41,115 nt of DNA, taken from positions 1-41,115 of the forward strand of contig JAAMXY010000418.1 in assembly GCA_019677205.1 (NCBI GenBank). Direction: 5' to 3'. Positions 1-13,453 of this stretch are shown here, piece after piece (the first letter of the stretch is position 1; the number at the start of each line of letters is the position of its first letter). This DNA comes from Pinguiococcus pyrenoidosus (taxonomy: Eukaryota; Sar; Pinguiophyceae; Pinguiochrysidales; Pinguiochrysidaceae). The notes under the pieces were generated by a model. That model did no database searches. It had not been told where the DNA came from and was given only the letters and a program-made list of their open reading frames with translations. The position numbers and the translations under genes are program-made.

Positions 1-321
1 AGAGAGCTGCGCAGTCCGGCGCCACCTAGAGACGCCCTCAGAGACGCTCTCCTGGAGCTCCCGGACCGGACGTTCAACGAGCTGGCGTTCATCGGGCCCA
101 AAGTGGTGCGACGCCTCATCTTCGCGGTCGGTGTTGCAACACCCTGCGTAAGAATGAAGAAACGGGTGAAAGGCGACGAGCGTCGCCGAAGCTTCTGCGT
201 CGGAAGAGCAGAGGAAGCGGAAGTTCCGTCGTCCGCCGCAGCCGACGTCTTTCGATTTGCGGAAGGCGGGAAGAAAAAGCTAACGATCGGGAGTTTCCTC
301 CAAGTTTTACAGTCCTACTAA
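1..321 (+). CDS. 3' end of an unrecognised gene, 5'-truncated
   Basis: An open frame runs from the first base of the window to a TAA at 319-321, about 106 residues. The first part (…LLELPDRTFNELAFIGPKV…) looks like folded protein; the end is Lys-rich (EGGKKKLTIGSF). No domain is recognised. An intron somewhere inside cannot be excluded. It lies on the same strand as the cyclin that follows, 340 bp away. It could also be chance coding or part of a longer gene to the left. Confidence 0.4.
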   Translation, partial: RELRSPAPPRDALRDALLELPDRTFNELAFIGPKVVRRLIFAVGVATPCVRMKKRVKGDERRRSFCVGRAEEAEVPSSAAADVFRFAEGGKKKLTIGSFLQVLQSY

Positions 322-661
322 AATTCGCTTAAAGACGCGATAGAACCCCTCTTCCTGCTGTGGTACTCCTTCGCAAGGCGTACCGAGGGGAGCTTCCGCC
401 AATCCCGCATCGATCGCGCGATGGACAGCTCCGCAAGATCCCCGCGCGGACGGTGTCATTGGACTTCGCCAGCTGCAGCGCTTGTCCAGGCCTTACAACC
501 CGCGTGGCGCGCAGGACCAAACAAGCGACGCCGCACGCCCTTGAGCGCCTCCGCAGCGCCGCCTTCCGCGCGCACCCTCCGCTCCATGACTTGAGCACCC
601 CCTAGGCCTCGCAGACTGTGAGCGACGCGCTGGACGGCTGACGCGCGATTCGCCCGGCGCG
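322..661. other. Gene-free stretch upstream of the cyclin gene
   Basis: GC-rich sequence between the stop at 321 and the cyclin ATG at 662. It should hold the 3' end of the first gene and the promoter and 5' leader of the cyclin. Open frames on both strands here are Arg/Ala-rich and have no recognisable protein character. No defined promoter motif was seen. Confidence 0.4.
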
Positions 662-2264
662 ATGTCCAAGCCCCCAGCCGCCCCCGTGGCGACAATGTCG
701 GTCGCTTCGAGCGGACAAGGCAGTCTGCGCCAAAGCAAAGCCGCCGTTGAGCGCGTGCATCGGCTGCGGCTCGCCGCTCTGCTCACAAAGGCGTGCTATC
801 GCTTGCGATTCTCCTGCGAGACGCGCGCCACCACGCTGGCGCTGTACTACCGCTATCTTGAGGCCAGCGACTTTGTCGTGGGCGCCGCAGACGAAGAGAG
901 CACGCATCTTCTGGCGTCCACGCTCCTCTTTCTGGCCGGGAAAGTGGGCGAGATGACGCGCCGGCTTCGAGATTGCATGAACGTGGTCCACCGACTGCTG
1001 GAGCTGCGCAAGCGTGGCGCCAAGCAACGCCAGCGCCACGCCGCGGGCGAAGAGGCTCATGCGATGAAGGGGGAAGACTCTGCGGAGGAGAAGAAAGAAG
1101 AGCAGGAGCTGCCGAATTTCATCCGCCTGGACGCGGACTACTACAAGTTTAAAGCTCGAATAGTGCAGAGGGAGCAAGAGGTGAGGACTGCTTTGCGCGG
1201 TGTTGCAACCGCTTGGACGTCTCACAACGCGCCGCCTGCTTTGGCCTCAGATTCTGCGGACTCTGCGCTTTGAGACCGATATCTATCACCCGTATCGGCT
1301 TCTCCTGTGTACTGCGGAGAAGATGCGGCTGGAGCCGCAGGTGACGACGCTGGCTATAAGCGGTAAGGAGACCCCGTTGGAAAACGCGCTGCTGCAGTGC
1401 CGGCGCCAATGACCCTCTCGGTGCACTGCGTGGCTTCCCTTGTAGTCCTGAACGATACCTACATCGGCAACGTCTGGCCATGGCTGCTGCGGCCCGCCTC
1501 GGACGTCATCCAAGTGCCGTATCTGGACCAGGGCCAGGGGGACCGGGCCACAAACCTGCGCGAAGACCTGCGGGCGCTAGGGAGCGCCATGCATTTCCCC
1601 CGAGATCTCAGGAGTGCCCAGTATCCCAGCCGCATCAGTGACACAAGCGCAACAAACTGGGGGAGATCCAATGAGGTGAGCTCTGGCCTGCCAGCTCAGC
1701 AAGCGCTGCCTGCGTTGACGCGCGAGTATTGACGGGCCGTGCTCTGCGCAGATTACCATCACGGTTGGGTGCATCATTCTAGCTCTCTACATTGACTTTA
1801 AGAAGCAATATGGAGATCGTCCCTCCGTCATCCACGCCATGAACGACCCATCGCTTAGCTTCCGGGAAGCGATCCGAACCACCCCGTCGCCCGACAACCT
1901 TCAGTCCGTGGCTACGGGTTCCCCGCTGGAAAGACCGATGTCCTCCTCCGGCATGCCGCGAACCGTTCATCACCCGCTGGTGGTGAGCTCGCGGGCGGCG
2001 GAGCAGACTTCGCTGGGGAACTCGTCGCCCTCGGTGCGTCGAAAGAGTCCGGCAATCAGCGAAACGTCTCTGTCGACCGTTGAAGAAGCGACGAGCTCCG
2101 AGAGTCCTCTGGATGAAGCGGAGGCAAGGTTTCTCGAGCGGGTATCGGAAGTTCAGCGCCTACTTGACCGCAAAGACCAGGAGGAAAGGAACCTCAAGTT
2201 CTTCCTGCGGCGATTGGCGCTAAGCTACAAGCAGGCTGCCGTAGCCAGAGACGCTCGGGAGTAG
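662..2264 (+). CDS. Cyclin of the transcription (L/K/T/Q-like) class
   Basis: Proposed exons are 662-1180, 1251-1362, 1446-1513 and 1752-2264, giving about 403 residues. Cyclins activate cyclin-dependent kinases; the L/K/T/C class mainly serves RNA polymerase II and splicing. The first cyclin box is clear: a helix around ALYYRYL, then LLFLAGKVGE, matching the FLAxKVEE signature of this class. After a Lys/Glu-rich insertion of about 45 residues the box resumes with NFIRLDADYY, QEILRTLRFE and HPYRLLL. The second box follows (VLNDTYIGN, TITVGCIILALYIDF). The tail is Ser/Pro-rich and ends in a short coiled coil. The third intron is uncertain: a 238-nt intron (1514-1751) restores the cyclin fold, but a strong donor at 1676 would allow a 76-nt intron and 54 extra residues. 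The exact cyclin subtype is not resolved. Confidence 0.8.
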
Positions 2265-3013
2265 TGTCGCACATCCTGTCCAGTTGAAGATATAGGCCAA
2301 CCGTATGAAACCCCCTTTCCCTCGGACCGCCTATCCGTCTCGTCGCCCGCCCATCCCGTGCACAAGTCGATCATTTGTGCGGAGACAAGCAGCGGAAAAG
2401 GTGTACCCTTCTTGACCTATGCTGCAGAGCCAAGGCACTCTTCGCTCCATTGCGCAGGGGTGCGGACCCGCGCTGAGCCACGATGCTTGCCATCGTCCGC
2501 TCGCTAAGCTGCTCCAGCGTCCCATCGACCGGCCGGCCGGATGCCTCGCATGTGGAGTAGGAAGGCGTGGAGGTGCTTGAAATGGTGGAGATGCTTGAAG
2601 TGGTGGAGGTGCTTGAAGTGGTGGAGGTGCTTGAAGTGCTCAACGTGCCAGAAGTGCTCAACGTGCCAGAAGTGCTCAACGTGCCAGAAGTGCTCAACGT
2701 GCAAGTCTTGGGCTGCAAAGGCGGTCTTAGGCACGTTGGCGGATGCGAGGGATACCACAAGACGTTGCAGTAGAGGAACCCTTCTCCAATTTACTGGAAT
2801 GAGACATTTGCCTCAGTCGTCGAGATCGTCCACAATCACTCGTTTCCTCTCTGGCAGGCCGTTCGAGCCGGTACGTTTCGCGTCAGAACTCGCCTCGACG
2901 ACGCTCCCATTCCCACTAGGCGCACCAGGTTGGTCTCTAGAACGGGGGTGCAGTACATACATCTAAGCATCGATGCCAAAGTCGCGGGAAACGTAGAACA
3001 GCGCGTAGGATTC
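2265..3013. other. Tail-to-tail intergenic region with 18-bp satellite
   Basis: Region between the cyclin stop and the U2A' stop. No convincing gene is seen. Apart from the two 3' ends, its main content is the 18-bp tandem repeat at 2569-2703. The repeat keeps several frames open on both strands, so long open frames here are repeat artefacts. Confidence 0.5.
2569..2703. repeat. Composite 18-bp minisatellite, two related unit types
   Basis: Four units of the type ggaggtgcttgaagtggt (2569-2640) run directly into three full units plus a partial one of the type caacgtgccagaagtgct (2641-2703). The two unit types match at about 13 of 18 positions, so the array seems to have expanded twice from one ancestor. 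Because 18 is a multiple of three, all frames without a stop in the unit stay open. Confidence 0.9.
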
Positions 3014-4371
3014 TTACCCATTGGCCTCCGGAGGCTTCTCGCTGGCATCGGGAAGCCTTCCGGCGACGAGCATTTTCTCGATTCGGTCGATCTCTTCTGG
3101 CGTGGACGCATTGGCAATCATTTCTTGAATCGTCGCCTTCTGCTCTTCCGTGAAGGTATCCATGTCCACGGGGCCATCCCCTTGTGCGTCAGACTCCTGG
3201 AACGGAGGCAGCTGGTGAGCAGCCGCCGCAGCTGGACAAGAAGGGCGGCAGTCGTGGGCGGCCAAAGATACCTTATTTACATCCCCATTCAATGCCTCCT
3301 CCGGCTTTGGCGCTTTTCTGCGCTCGCTCTCTACGTCTTGAAGCATTGAAGCCCCCGCCTCCGAGACAAAGAGTGCTTTGCTGTCACGTCGTTCCGCTGC
3401 CGTGATCTGGCATGGCACAGAAGCGGACATCGGGTGAAAACGCAGCTCCGTGACGCTTTCCTGTGGAGCCGCGCTCCGCGATCCTCAGCCGTCAGAAGCC
3501 CACACTCACCTTGCGGAAGTCAATTGATTTCAACTGCGGCAAGGTGTGGATCAGGTACAGCCGATAGTGCTGCCGAAAGATCACGGGATTGCCAAGCAGA
3601 CTGATCATCGTGAGCTTTCGGCACCCGGCGAGGCTGTTCAGCTCACTGAGGTTCGCTATTCTATTGTTTGTGAGCATGAGCGTCTCCAGGTTGACGACCT
3701 GCAGCAACGCAGGGCATTTCGTTTCAGCTCCAGCAGCTTCTCGCTGCCGAGGAGCCACGGAATCACCTGTTCCCCCAGCGTCGCATCGATGTGAGTGACG
3801 TAGTTGTTGTTCAGCAGCAAGGTCTTCAGCCTCGCGCAACGCGGGAAGTTGCCCAACTTCCGAATCTCGTTGTCGCTGAAGTCCACCGTGTCAAATTGGT
3901 CCTTTGGCGCCAATCCTGGTGAGCTGTCCTTCAGCTGCCGAAGCTCCGCAGGTCTGTGGTACCTGTGTCGCCCCCATGTTCTCGATCGCCGGAATCTTGT
4001 ATCCCCTCAAGTTCAACTCTCGATCTAGAAGAGGATTCAGATACGAGTCCGCCCTCTGGGTACATAGAGAGACGGGCGCAAGGTAGTTAGACATCACGAC
4101 GTCTCTTGTGCGGACAGATCGACGATGCCGGCTATCTTGGACGTTCTCCTCAGATGCAAGTCTGGCGCTTCGCATCAGACTGCTGACACTGTTGGCTTGT
4201 GAATCTCGTGAGTTGGCAGCGTCATTCTGGATTGCGGCCTCCCACATCCGATCCCGTTTTGGCAGACGGCGAGAATCTTGCTTGTTCGCGTAACAGTGGA
4301 GACGCTGTGACGCGGAGACGTTGGTCCGCCTCGCGCTTTCTTACCAGTATGATATCGGCCGTGAGGCGCAT
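3014..4371 (-). CDS. SNRPA1: U2 snRNP protein A' (leucine-rich repeat)
   Basis: Exons, in reading order, are 4345-4371, 3963-4055, 3767-3901, 3510-3698, 3272-3406 and 3014-3211, giving about 258 residues (human 255). The protein binds stem-loop IV of U2 snRNA with U2B'' in the spliceosome. The start MRLTADIIL, then DRELNLRGYKIPAIENMGAT, DQFDTVDFSDNEIRKL and NLETLMLTNNRIANL follow the family sequence closely. The conserved C-terminal helix is also present (IANASTPEEIDRIEKML). Exon joins were chosen because they restore this similarity. Introns are 289, 61, 68, 103 and about 60 nt. The last acceptor could instead lie 15 nt further on, removing five residues. The stop codon TAA overlaps a GGTAAGAA sequence that could also act as a splice donor, so an alternative 3' end is possible. 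Confidence 0.93.
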
Positions 4372-5086
4372 GGCGGATGGGGAAGCAGGACGTCTGTCAC
4401 CGAAGCGCAAACAGCTCAAATCCACATCAAATTTTGGCGGGAATGATAGCCAACCGCGGTGAGCTTTTGTTTAAAATTTGCCTTCTCTATTTTATATTGG
4501 TGTTATGCAGCGCCCGCATTCTTTATATATTTAATTTATTTTCAATACTATTTATGAGCGACTCCATTGGAGAATACGGCCTGCCAGTCTGTTGGCGCCA
4601 GTACTAAATATAAGATATTCAATAGTACTGATCCTATTCAAATGTCGTGGAGAACTTCTCGGAGATTTTTTTCAATTCTATTGGTAACGCTCTTTATAAG
4701 CTGTTTCCCGCCCTGGGATGATCTGCAGCCCTTCAAAGCGCCTCTCCCCTCTGCTGTAGTTGCGTGGACGGGCCGGAGCCTTTGCGCGGGGTCTACCAAA
4801 GTCCCTTTTGTTGGCATTGTGCCAAGTGCGTCTGTTTCGGTGGTGACACGCGCGCGCGGAGCGCAGTGGACCAGAGACTTCGTCCTTTGGCTTCTGTCGA
4901 TTTCTTCCCAACACAAGTAGTGCTCCCACGCGTCCAGAGGTATTCAGCTTCTTCCGATCTCGCTTCGGCTGAGTGTGTTCACTGTCTGCGAGTGCGGGAA
5001 GCGTCGGTGGCTCGACTTGGACAAGAAGGATAGAGGATCTCCGGCGCCTCAGGTTTTGTATCTGCTAACTGAGATCCTCCCCAAAG
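4372..5086. promoter_or_regulatory. Divergent intergenic region between U2A' and coatomer delta
   Basis: This 715-bp head-to-head gap must contain promoters for both neighbours. An AT-rich island lies at about 4465-4660 (ttatatatttaatttatttt-type sequence), in contrast with its GC-rich surroundings. A + strand frame from an ATG at 4642 to a stop at 4920 begins like a signal peptide (MSWRTSRRFFSILLVTLFIS) but resembles no known protein. It may be a small gene or chance. No defined promoter element could be assigned. Confidence 0.45.
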
Positions 5087-7123
5087 ATGGTGGTCCTCAG
5101 CGCGGCGGTGCTCAGTCGCAATGGAAAGGCGCTCGTGGCGAGGCAGTTTGTGGAGATGTCGCGTATGCGCATCGAGGGCCTTCTGGCCGCTTTTCCAAAG
5201 CTCATCGGAGGTGGCAGCACGCAGCACACCTTCGTGGAGACCGAGTCGGTTCGCTACGTGTACCAGCCGGTGGAGACGCTCTACCTCCTCTTGATCACCA
5301 ACAAGGGCTCCAACATCGTGGAGGACCTGGACACGCTCCGATTGCTGAGCAAGGTAAGGCGGAGGATCGCGTTCGGCTTGAGAATGGCCACGCAGCAGAA
5401 GTTTGATCCGCCGAGTCTGTGGGAAACCGGCAGGTGCTGTCGGAAGTCGCGGGGGGGCTCACGCCGGAGCGCGTCAGCAATGCAGCCTTCGAGATCGTCT
5501 TTGCCTTCGACGAGGCCATCGCCGTGGGGGGCTTCAAGGAGAGCGTCAATCTGCGTGCGATTCAGGTAGGCGTGGCCCACCGCCGATGGCCGACGGCCGA
5601 CGGCTGCCGGATGGGCTTCGGAGGGCTGACCCAAGGGTGGTACCCGCAGACGAATCTGGAGATGGAGTCGCACGAGGAGAAGCTTGCGCTGCTGATCAAG
5701 CGTGATCACGAGCTCCAGGCCAAGAAGGACGCGGCAGCGAAGGTATGCGAATGCTGTGCTTGGTACCCTTCGACGACGCACCGGTGGCACACCCTCACGA
5801 ATCTTTCTGGAACGGTTCTGGAATGCAGGCGGCGGAGATTAGGGAGCGTAATCGCAATGCCCAGCGGAACCCCGGCTCTGGAGGGATGCAGGGCATCGGC
5901 GGAGGCATGGGCGGAGGCATCGGAGGGGGAATTGGCTCGGACAGCTACAGCAGCTCGAACGCAATGCCTCCTCCCGCCACGTCCGCGCCGGCTCCGGAGC
6001 CCGCTCCGCGCCGAAGCGAGCCGCCGCGCGCTGCTGCAAGAGGCATGAAGCTTGGTGGGGGCGGCCGCATGGGCAACACGTTGGCGCAGCTTGCCGCGGA
6101 AGCCAACCTTGCGCCGGAGATGCTGGTTCCGCGGGGGCCAAACGACGCGGCTGCGCAAGCCGTGGCGGCGGCTCAGGCGGCGGCGCAGGCGCCGCAGGCA
6201 GCGGCCTATCCGTTGACTCTCTCGGTGGAGGAGAAGCTCTCTGTGAGGCTGTCCCGGGAGGGAGTGGTGGAAGCGATGGAGGTATGGCGATCAACGGATC
6301 ACGCCATGTGCCGCCATGGCGCCGCTTCGACGGAATGGCGCTCATATCGTTGGAACGGCGCTCATATCGTCGGAATGGCGCTCATATCGTGCTCCGCGTA
6401 GGTCAAGGGCGCGCTGTCGCTGACGGCGAATGTCAACGAGGCGGCGCGATGCGGCGTGCAGCTGCAGCTGACCGGACAGCCGGGCATGACCTTCCAGACA
6501 CACCCGAAGATCGCCAAGGGACCGTTCGACGAAAGCCAGATGCTGACCTTGAAGGATCAGCGGAAGGGCTTCCCCGTGGGTCGGGGCGTCGGCGTCCTGC
6601 GATGGAGCTTCGCGACTTCCGAGGAGAGCGCGCTTCCGCTGTCGATCAATTGCTGGCCCGAGGACACGGGCGACGGCAACTTCACCGTCTCCATCGAGTA
6701 TGAACGGCAGAAGGGAGACATGACGTTGATGAACGTGGAGCTAGTCATTCCGACAGGCGGGGAAGACTCTCCCGAGGTGCGACCAACTGCTGCTTCGGCG
6801 CCCGGTGCAGCCCACACGCTCAGCTCACCTTCGTATGTCGTCAGATTCTTGACTGCTCCTCGGGGCAGGCCACGTTTAATCGCGTCACCGGGGATATGCT
6901 CTGGCAGTTTGACGCAATTGACGACTCGAACGCCACGGGCACCCTTGAGTTTTCCTGCCCAGGCACGGATGATGACGCCTTCTTCCCGCTGAGCGTGCGC
7001 TTCCGGTCGGAGAATCCGTACTGTGCGATCAGCATCTCAGCAGCAACGAGCCTCGACGATGATTCGCCCCTGCACTTCGAGTTCAGTAGACTAGTCCAGC
7101 CAGATTCGTACACAGTGCAGTAG
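5087..7123 (+). CDS. ARCN1: Coatomer subunit delta (COPI)
   Basis: Six exons (5087-5353, 5434-5565, 5650-5742, 5829-6281, 6402-6776, 6845-7123) give about 532 residues; human is 511. Delta-COP is part of the COPI coat of Golgi-to-ER vesicles. The N-terminal longin-type domain is strongly conserved ([54 protein letters not shown]). A helical [12 protein letters not shown] segment and a Gly/Ala/Pro-rich linker follow. The C-terminal mu-homology domain begins near [12 protein letters not shown] and runs through FQTHPKIAK and ENPYCAISI to the end. All five introns are GT-AG and fall between whole codons, 68-120 nt. The start is the ATG that opens the conserved longin domain. Confidence 0.96.
6328..6387 (+). 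repeat. 20-bp triplicate inside coatomer delta intron 4
   Basis: Three tandem copies of a 20-bp unit (cgacggaatggcgctcatat and two variants) lie near the 3' end of the intron at 6282-6401. They make this intron, at 120 nt, the longest of the five in the gene. Confidence 0.85.
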
Positions 7124-7377
7124 GGTGTTCGCTTGTGCGTTGATCGGTGGCGAATATAGGTGCTTACAAAACGGGTGATCTTCTAGCGCAAAGGCCACGA
7201 AACAGTGGTTTCTTCCCAGGTTCTTCTCCTTTGGTGCGTTCCTTCTTGCGCAACGAAGCAGCATTGCGACGGCGGCTTGTAGTACGGATACTCTGACACG
7301 TCCCGTGGAAGGGACGCAACCTAGACGCCAGCTCACACTAAGGTCTCGCGTCAAGGCTGCGTCCTGCAAGAGCTGGC

Positions 7378-8830
7378 CTATCTTCTCCCAAAGAAGCTTG
7401 TCAAGCTCTTCTGCGACTTCCTCTTCTTCGCCTTGGCATCCGGTGACGACGGTGCGCCTCCGCCTTTCGAAGGTGTCTCTCCTTCGGATTTCCGCTTGTT
7501 GCGTCCTGCGTCCACCGTAGGGGCGGTGTCCTCCTCTTCTTCGTTGGATGCGTCCGCGACCTCCACTTCCACCCACTCGTTCGACGTCACCAGGTATCCG
7601 TCCTTGTCCTCATAAGTGCGTTCCACCAGCTTCTTCACGGTCCTTTTCGTCCTCTTGGAGGTTGTGGGCGCGGCATCGACGAAGTCCTCCATCGCGCCAG
7701 CGTCTATCGTCCCACTAGCGGGCATCTTCCGCTTCTTCTTGGGCTTAGTTTCGCTCGTCGCCTTCTTCTTCTTCTGCCCTTGGCCATTGTTTTCGACGTT
7801 CTCGTCCTCCGCTCCGTCGCAGGGATCGACTCTGTCCTCCTGGCCGCCGCCGCCACCACCGCTTTCTTCTGGCTCCTCCACAAAAACGGGGTCTACCGCT
7901 CCGCTTCCCTCTTCGATGTCATCCACATCTCCCGTGAATGTGTTGCTGATCTTCTTCTCCGCTGGGCGCTGGACGCGCTCTTTCGGCCCTTCCTTGCGCG
8001 GCTCCTGCTTGCTCTTCTTGCTGCGCCCAAAGAACGAGCTGCTGGACTTCCTCTCCATCTTTGTCTTCTTCTCTGCCTTTGGTCGCACCTCGGAGTGCTT
8101 CACCGGCGCCTCCTCTCGCTTCCGCGTGGTCGTACTCGGCCGGGAGGTCGACGAACTGGACGGCACGCCGCTCTCCTTCTCGGGGACTGGTGATGAACGA
8201 GAGGCCGAGGCCTCCGCCATCGCCTGGCCCTTCTGGGGATTGATCGCGGCCGCCTCGAAGGAGATGTGCGCAAAGCGATTGCACAGAAAGGCTGCCCCGT
8301 TGTCCTCGTCGGACTTCTGCAACCTCCTGCCCTGCTGGTAGTCAACTCCCCAAAGCAAAGAAGCGTCCGTCTGTGGAACCGGCAACTAAGATGACTCTGC
8401 CGACCTTCCAAAGCGATGCACCAGGAACTTCGTACCGTCATCCCGTCGCTGCCATCCTCTTTGGGAGGCGTCACCGCGTACACGTGCACTGTGCTGACGG
8501 ACTGGAACGTCTTCCGCACTTCTTCGAACTTGGCTTTGGGGACTAACAATCCTTGGCGGACGTTGTTCACAACTCCGCTGACTGCGCGCAGGACACCCAA
8601 CATGAGCAACGCCCTGGGTTTCAAGGAGGCCACGAAGCCTCGGGAGGTACAAACAGGTTCGCACCGTAGTAGATCGATGGCCTCTTCTTCGTTTCCGCAT
8701 AGTGGAACAGCATGCGCTTTGCGGTGTCGCACGGCACGCGCAGCTCTGCGCTGAGCCATCGGTAGGTCACAGTCCTCTTCTCCTGGCTGACCCAGAAGTC
8801 GAGGTCCTCGAGGTACTGTCTCGTCGCCAT
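7378..8830 (-). CDS. POLD3: DNA polymerase delta subunit 3 (POLD3/Cdc27-like)
   Basis: Exons, in reading order, are 8665-8830, 8436-8638 and 7378-8370, giving about 453 residues (human 466). This subunit links the replicative polymerase delta to the sliding clamp PCNA. The N-terminal winged-helix part reads FWVSQEKRTVTYRWLSAEL and AKRMLFHYAE, as in POLD3. The next part (STVHVYAVTPP) matches the second half of the conserved domain. The rest is charged and disordered. Near the end comes VERTYEDKDGYLVTSNEW, typical of the family, then a canonical PIP box at the very C-terminus (QKSLTSFF). A weaker SSSSFFGR motif lies upstream. Oddity: exons 1 and 2 are in different frames and are separated by only 26 nt (8639-8664); see findings. 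The other intron is a normal 65 nt. Confidence 0.88.
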
Positions 8831-9136
8831 AGTACAACGTCTTTCCAAGCGGCCGTGCCGTTCAAGCGTGGGCAAGTTAAAAAGCGCGGGAAACTCTTAA
8901 TATCAATGCTCATAACAAGCGGGATCCAAGGATCTTCGGAACGCTGAAAACAACAACAGAATCCCGAAGATTGCCGTTACAACTGCAACTTCAGCGACGC
9001 TTAGAGCGCCTTAAGTACGCACGGCGCCACTCCAGGCCGCCGTCGTCCGCTTGCCCCTGCTATCCTTTGCATCGCTATTCAGCTGCGGTGAAAGCGGCGT
9101 TGAGAGCGCTTTGACTAGGCGAGGTTGCGAGCCAAA
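8831..9136. promoter_or_regulatory. Head-to-head promoter region, POLD3-like / DUF819
   Basis: A 306-bp gap between two divergent ATGs. It presumably carries both promoters and leaders. No recognisable core-promoter motif or other gene was seen. Confidence 0.5.
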
Positions 9137-10426
9137 ATGCCAGCGCTCAGAACGTCACTCGTTGGATTCGCTGTCCTATTGCTCAGTTTGGGCCCAGCAA
9201 ATGCCCGACTTTTCGGGAAAAGGGCCTTAAATAGTCCTTTGTTGCCCGGGTGGCCGCAGAGGGCCCCTGGGAGCAAGGTCGAAGCCGCAGGCTCCGAATG
9301 GGTGACCTGGGCAGCCAGCCTCAGCGCCGCCGCCGGCGGTGTTGCTGCGGAGAAGACCAAGGTTGGCGCCGCCCTGAGCGCTCCATTGACCACGATGCTC
9401 GTGACGTTGAGTCTGGTGAACGTGGGCCTGATTCCGACGGAGAGTCCGGTGTACAACGCGATCAACAAGCGGTTGGTGCCCCTCGCCGTCCCCTTGCTGC
9501 TGCTGAATGCCGATATGCGGCGGGTCATCAAGGATACGGGCAAGCTACTGGGCTGCTTTGTGGTGGCTGCATTGGCCACGGCACTTGGCACTGTCGTGGC
9601 CTTCAAGTTGCTGCCTATGACGCTCCTGGGGGGAGAAGACGGCATGAAAATCGCTGCTGCGCTGTGTGCGAGGCACATTGGCGGAGCGGTGAACTACGTC
9701 GCTGTGGCCGACACCTTGCAGCTGCCGCCCAATCTTGTATCCGCTGGCATTGCAGCAGACAACATCGTCGTCGCGCTGTACTTCACTCTGCTCTTTGTGC
9801 TCGCTCCCGCAGCGCCAAAGAGCGAAGGGGAAGCTGCTGCGGCAGTGAAGGTCGACGAAGAGGTGGATGGAGATGCCAAGTCCATTGACGTTCTGTCGTC
9901 GTCGACGGCGCTCGCGCTCGCGGCTGCAACCGTTGCAGCGGGAGAAGCCCTGACGAAGCTGATCTTCGGCGCGGGCACCCGCGTTAGCCCCTTGCCGATC
10001 ATATCCGTGGTGTCTGTGGCGCTCGCGACCTGCTTCCCCAAGTTCTGCCGCGGGCTCAGTGCCGCCGGCGTGATGGCTGGTACCATCTGTATGCAGCTGT
10101 TTTTCGCGGCCACGGGAGCGGCCGGCTCCTTGCGAATGGTGGCGCAGACAGGGCCGACGGTGCTCTTCCACAGTCTGCTGCAGGTTGCAATCCACTATGC
10201 GTCCCTTCGGGCTCTGGGATCTGCTTTTCGGTTGCCGTTGCGGGAGCTTCTGCTTGCCTCAAATGCCGCCGTGGGAGGGCCCCAGACCGCGGCAAGTATG
10301 GCGGTTGCCAAGAAGTGGGACTCCCTGGTCCTGCCGAGCATTCTAACGGGTATCCTGGGCTACTCCTGCGCCACCCTCATCGCTTTGGGCATTGGGAAGT
10401 TCCTGCTGAGACCGATGATAGTGTAG
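9137..10426 (+). CDS. DUF819-family multi-pass membrane protein
   Basis: Intronless, about 429 residues. The start MPALRTSLVGFAVLLLSLG looks like a signal peptide, with possible cleavage after PANA. After a linker of about 60 residues come many hydrophobic segments. The pattern LLLLNADMRRVIKDTGKLLG, then KIAAALCARHIGGAVNYVAV and AAGIAADNIVVALYF-like sequence, is typical of DUF819. That family includes bacterial YjcL-like proteins and plastid-predicted plant proteins, and is thought to transport small solutes; no substrate is established here. The two transmembrane halves are separated by an acidic loop (EEVDGDAKSID). The N-terminal signal fits entry into the secretory route or into a complex plastid, but no clear Phe-led transit motif is present, so the location is open. 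Confidence 0.8.
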   Translation: MPALRTSLVGFAVLLLSLGPANARLFGKRALNSPLLPGWPQRAPGSKVEAAGSEWVTWAASLSAAAGGVAAEKTKVGAALSAPLTTMLVTLSLVNVGLIPTESPVYNAINKRLVPLAVPLLLLNADMRRVIKDTGKLLGCFVVAALATALGTVVAFKLLPMTLLGGEDGMKIAAALCARHIGGAVNYVAVADTLQLPPNLVSAGIAADNIVVALYFTLLFVLAPAAPKSEGEAAAAVKVDEEVDGDAKSIDVLSSSTALALAAATVAAGEALTKLIFGAGTRVSPLPIISVVSVALATCFPKFCRGLSAAGVMAGTICMQLFFAATGAAGSLRMVAQTGPTVLFHSLLQVAIHYASLRALGSAFRLPLRELLLASNAAVGGPQTAASMAVAKKWDSLVLPSILTGILGYSCATLIALGIGKFLLRPMIV

Positions 10427-10656
10427 GAGATGAGATGGTGATGGTGCGATTGCTGTGAAGCATGACTGGCGTACACCATGACTCCCTGCTATTCTCCAGG
10501 TGAGCGTAGGCCCTATCTGACGCTGCGCCGGACCGGAGCTGCGCTGCCTGAGAAAGGAAAACCGACAAACAGAAACTGGAGCCTCCTCGGGTGCTCGGCC
10601 AGGGACGGGTCCTCCGAACGCAACAGCTAGTAGACTTGCTCAGGCGTTGTAGCGTC

Positions 10657-13281
<2,625 letters not shown>

Positions 13282-13453
13282 CTCGCGGAGCAAGGCGTCG
13301 TCCCCTCCACGTACCTTCCCACCGGCGCAGCGCTCGGAGAGCGCCGCTGCCCCCAAATGTTCTGCAACGTACCCCCCGTGACAGCCGGACCGGTGCTCGT
13401 CTCCGTCCGCCGCCCTCTCGCGAGAGGCCCCCCGCTGCGCCAGCCAGCAGACC

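Noticed and set aside
3935-3962. A 28-nt intron in U2A'
   Set aside because: It keeps the frame but adds residues not found in the family. Extending it to 61 nt gives ENMGATQ-DQFDTVDF, an exact match to the family.
9545-10195. 216-codon minus-strand frame opposite the DUF819 gene
   Set aside because: His/Arg/Gln-rich shadow of a membrane-protein coding strand; no domain.
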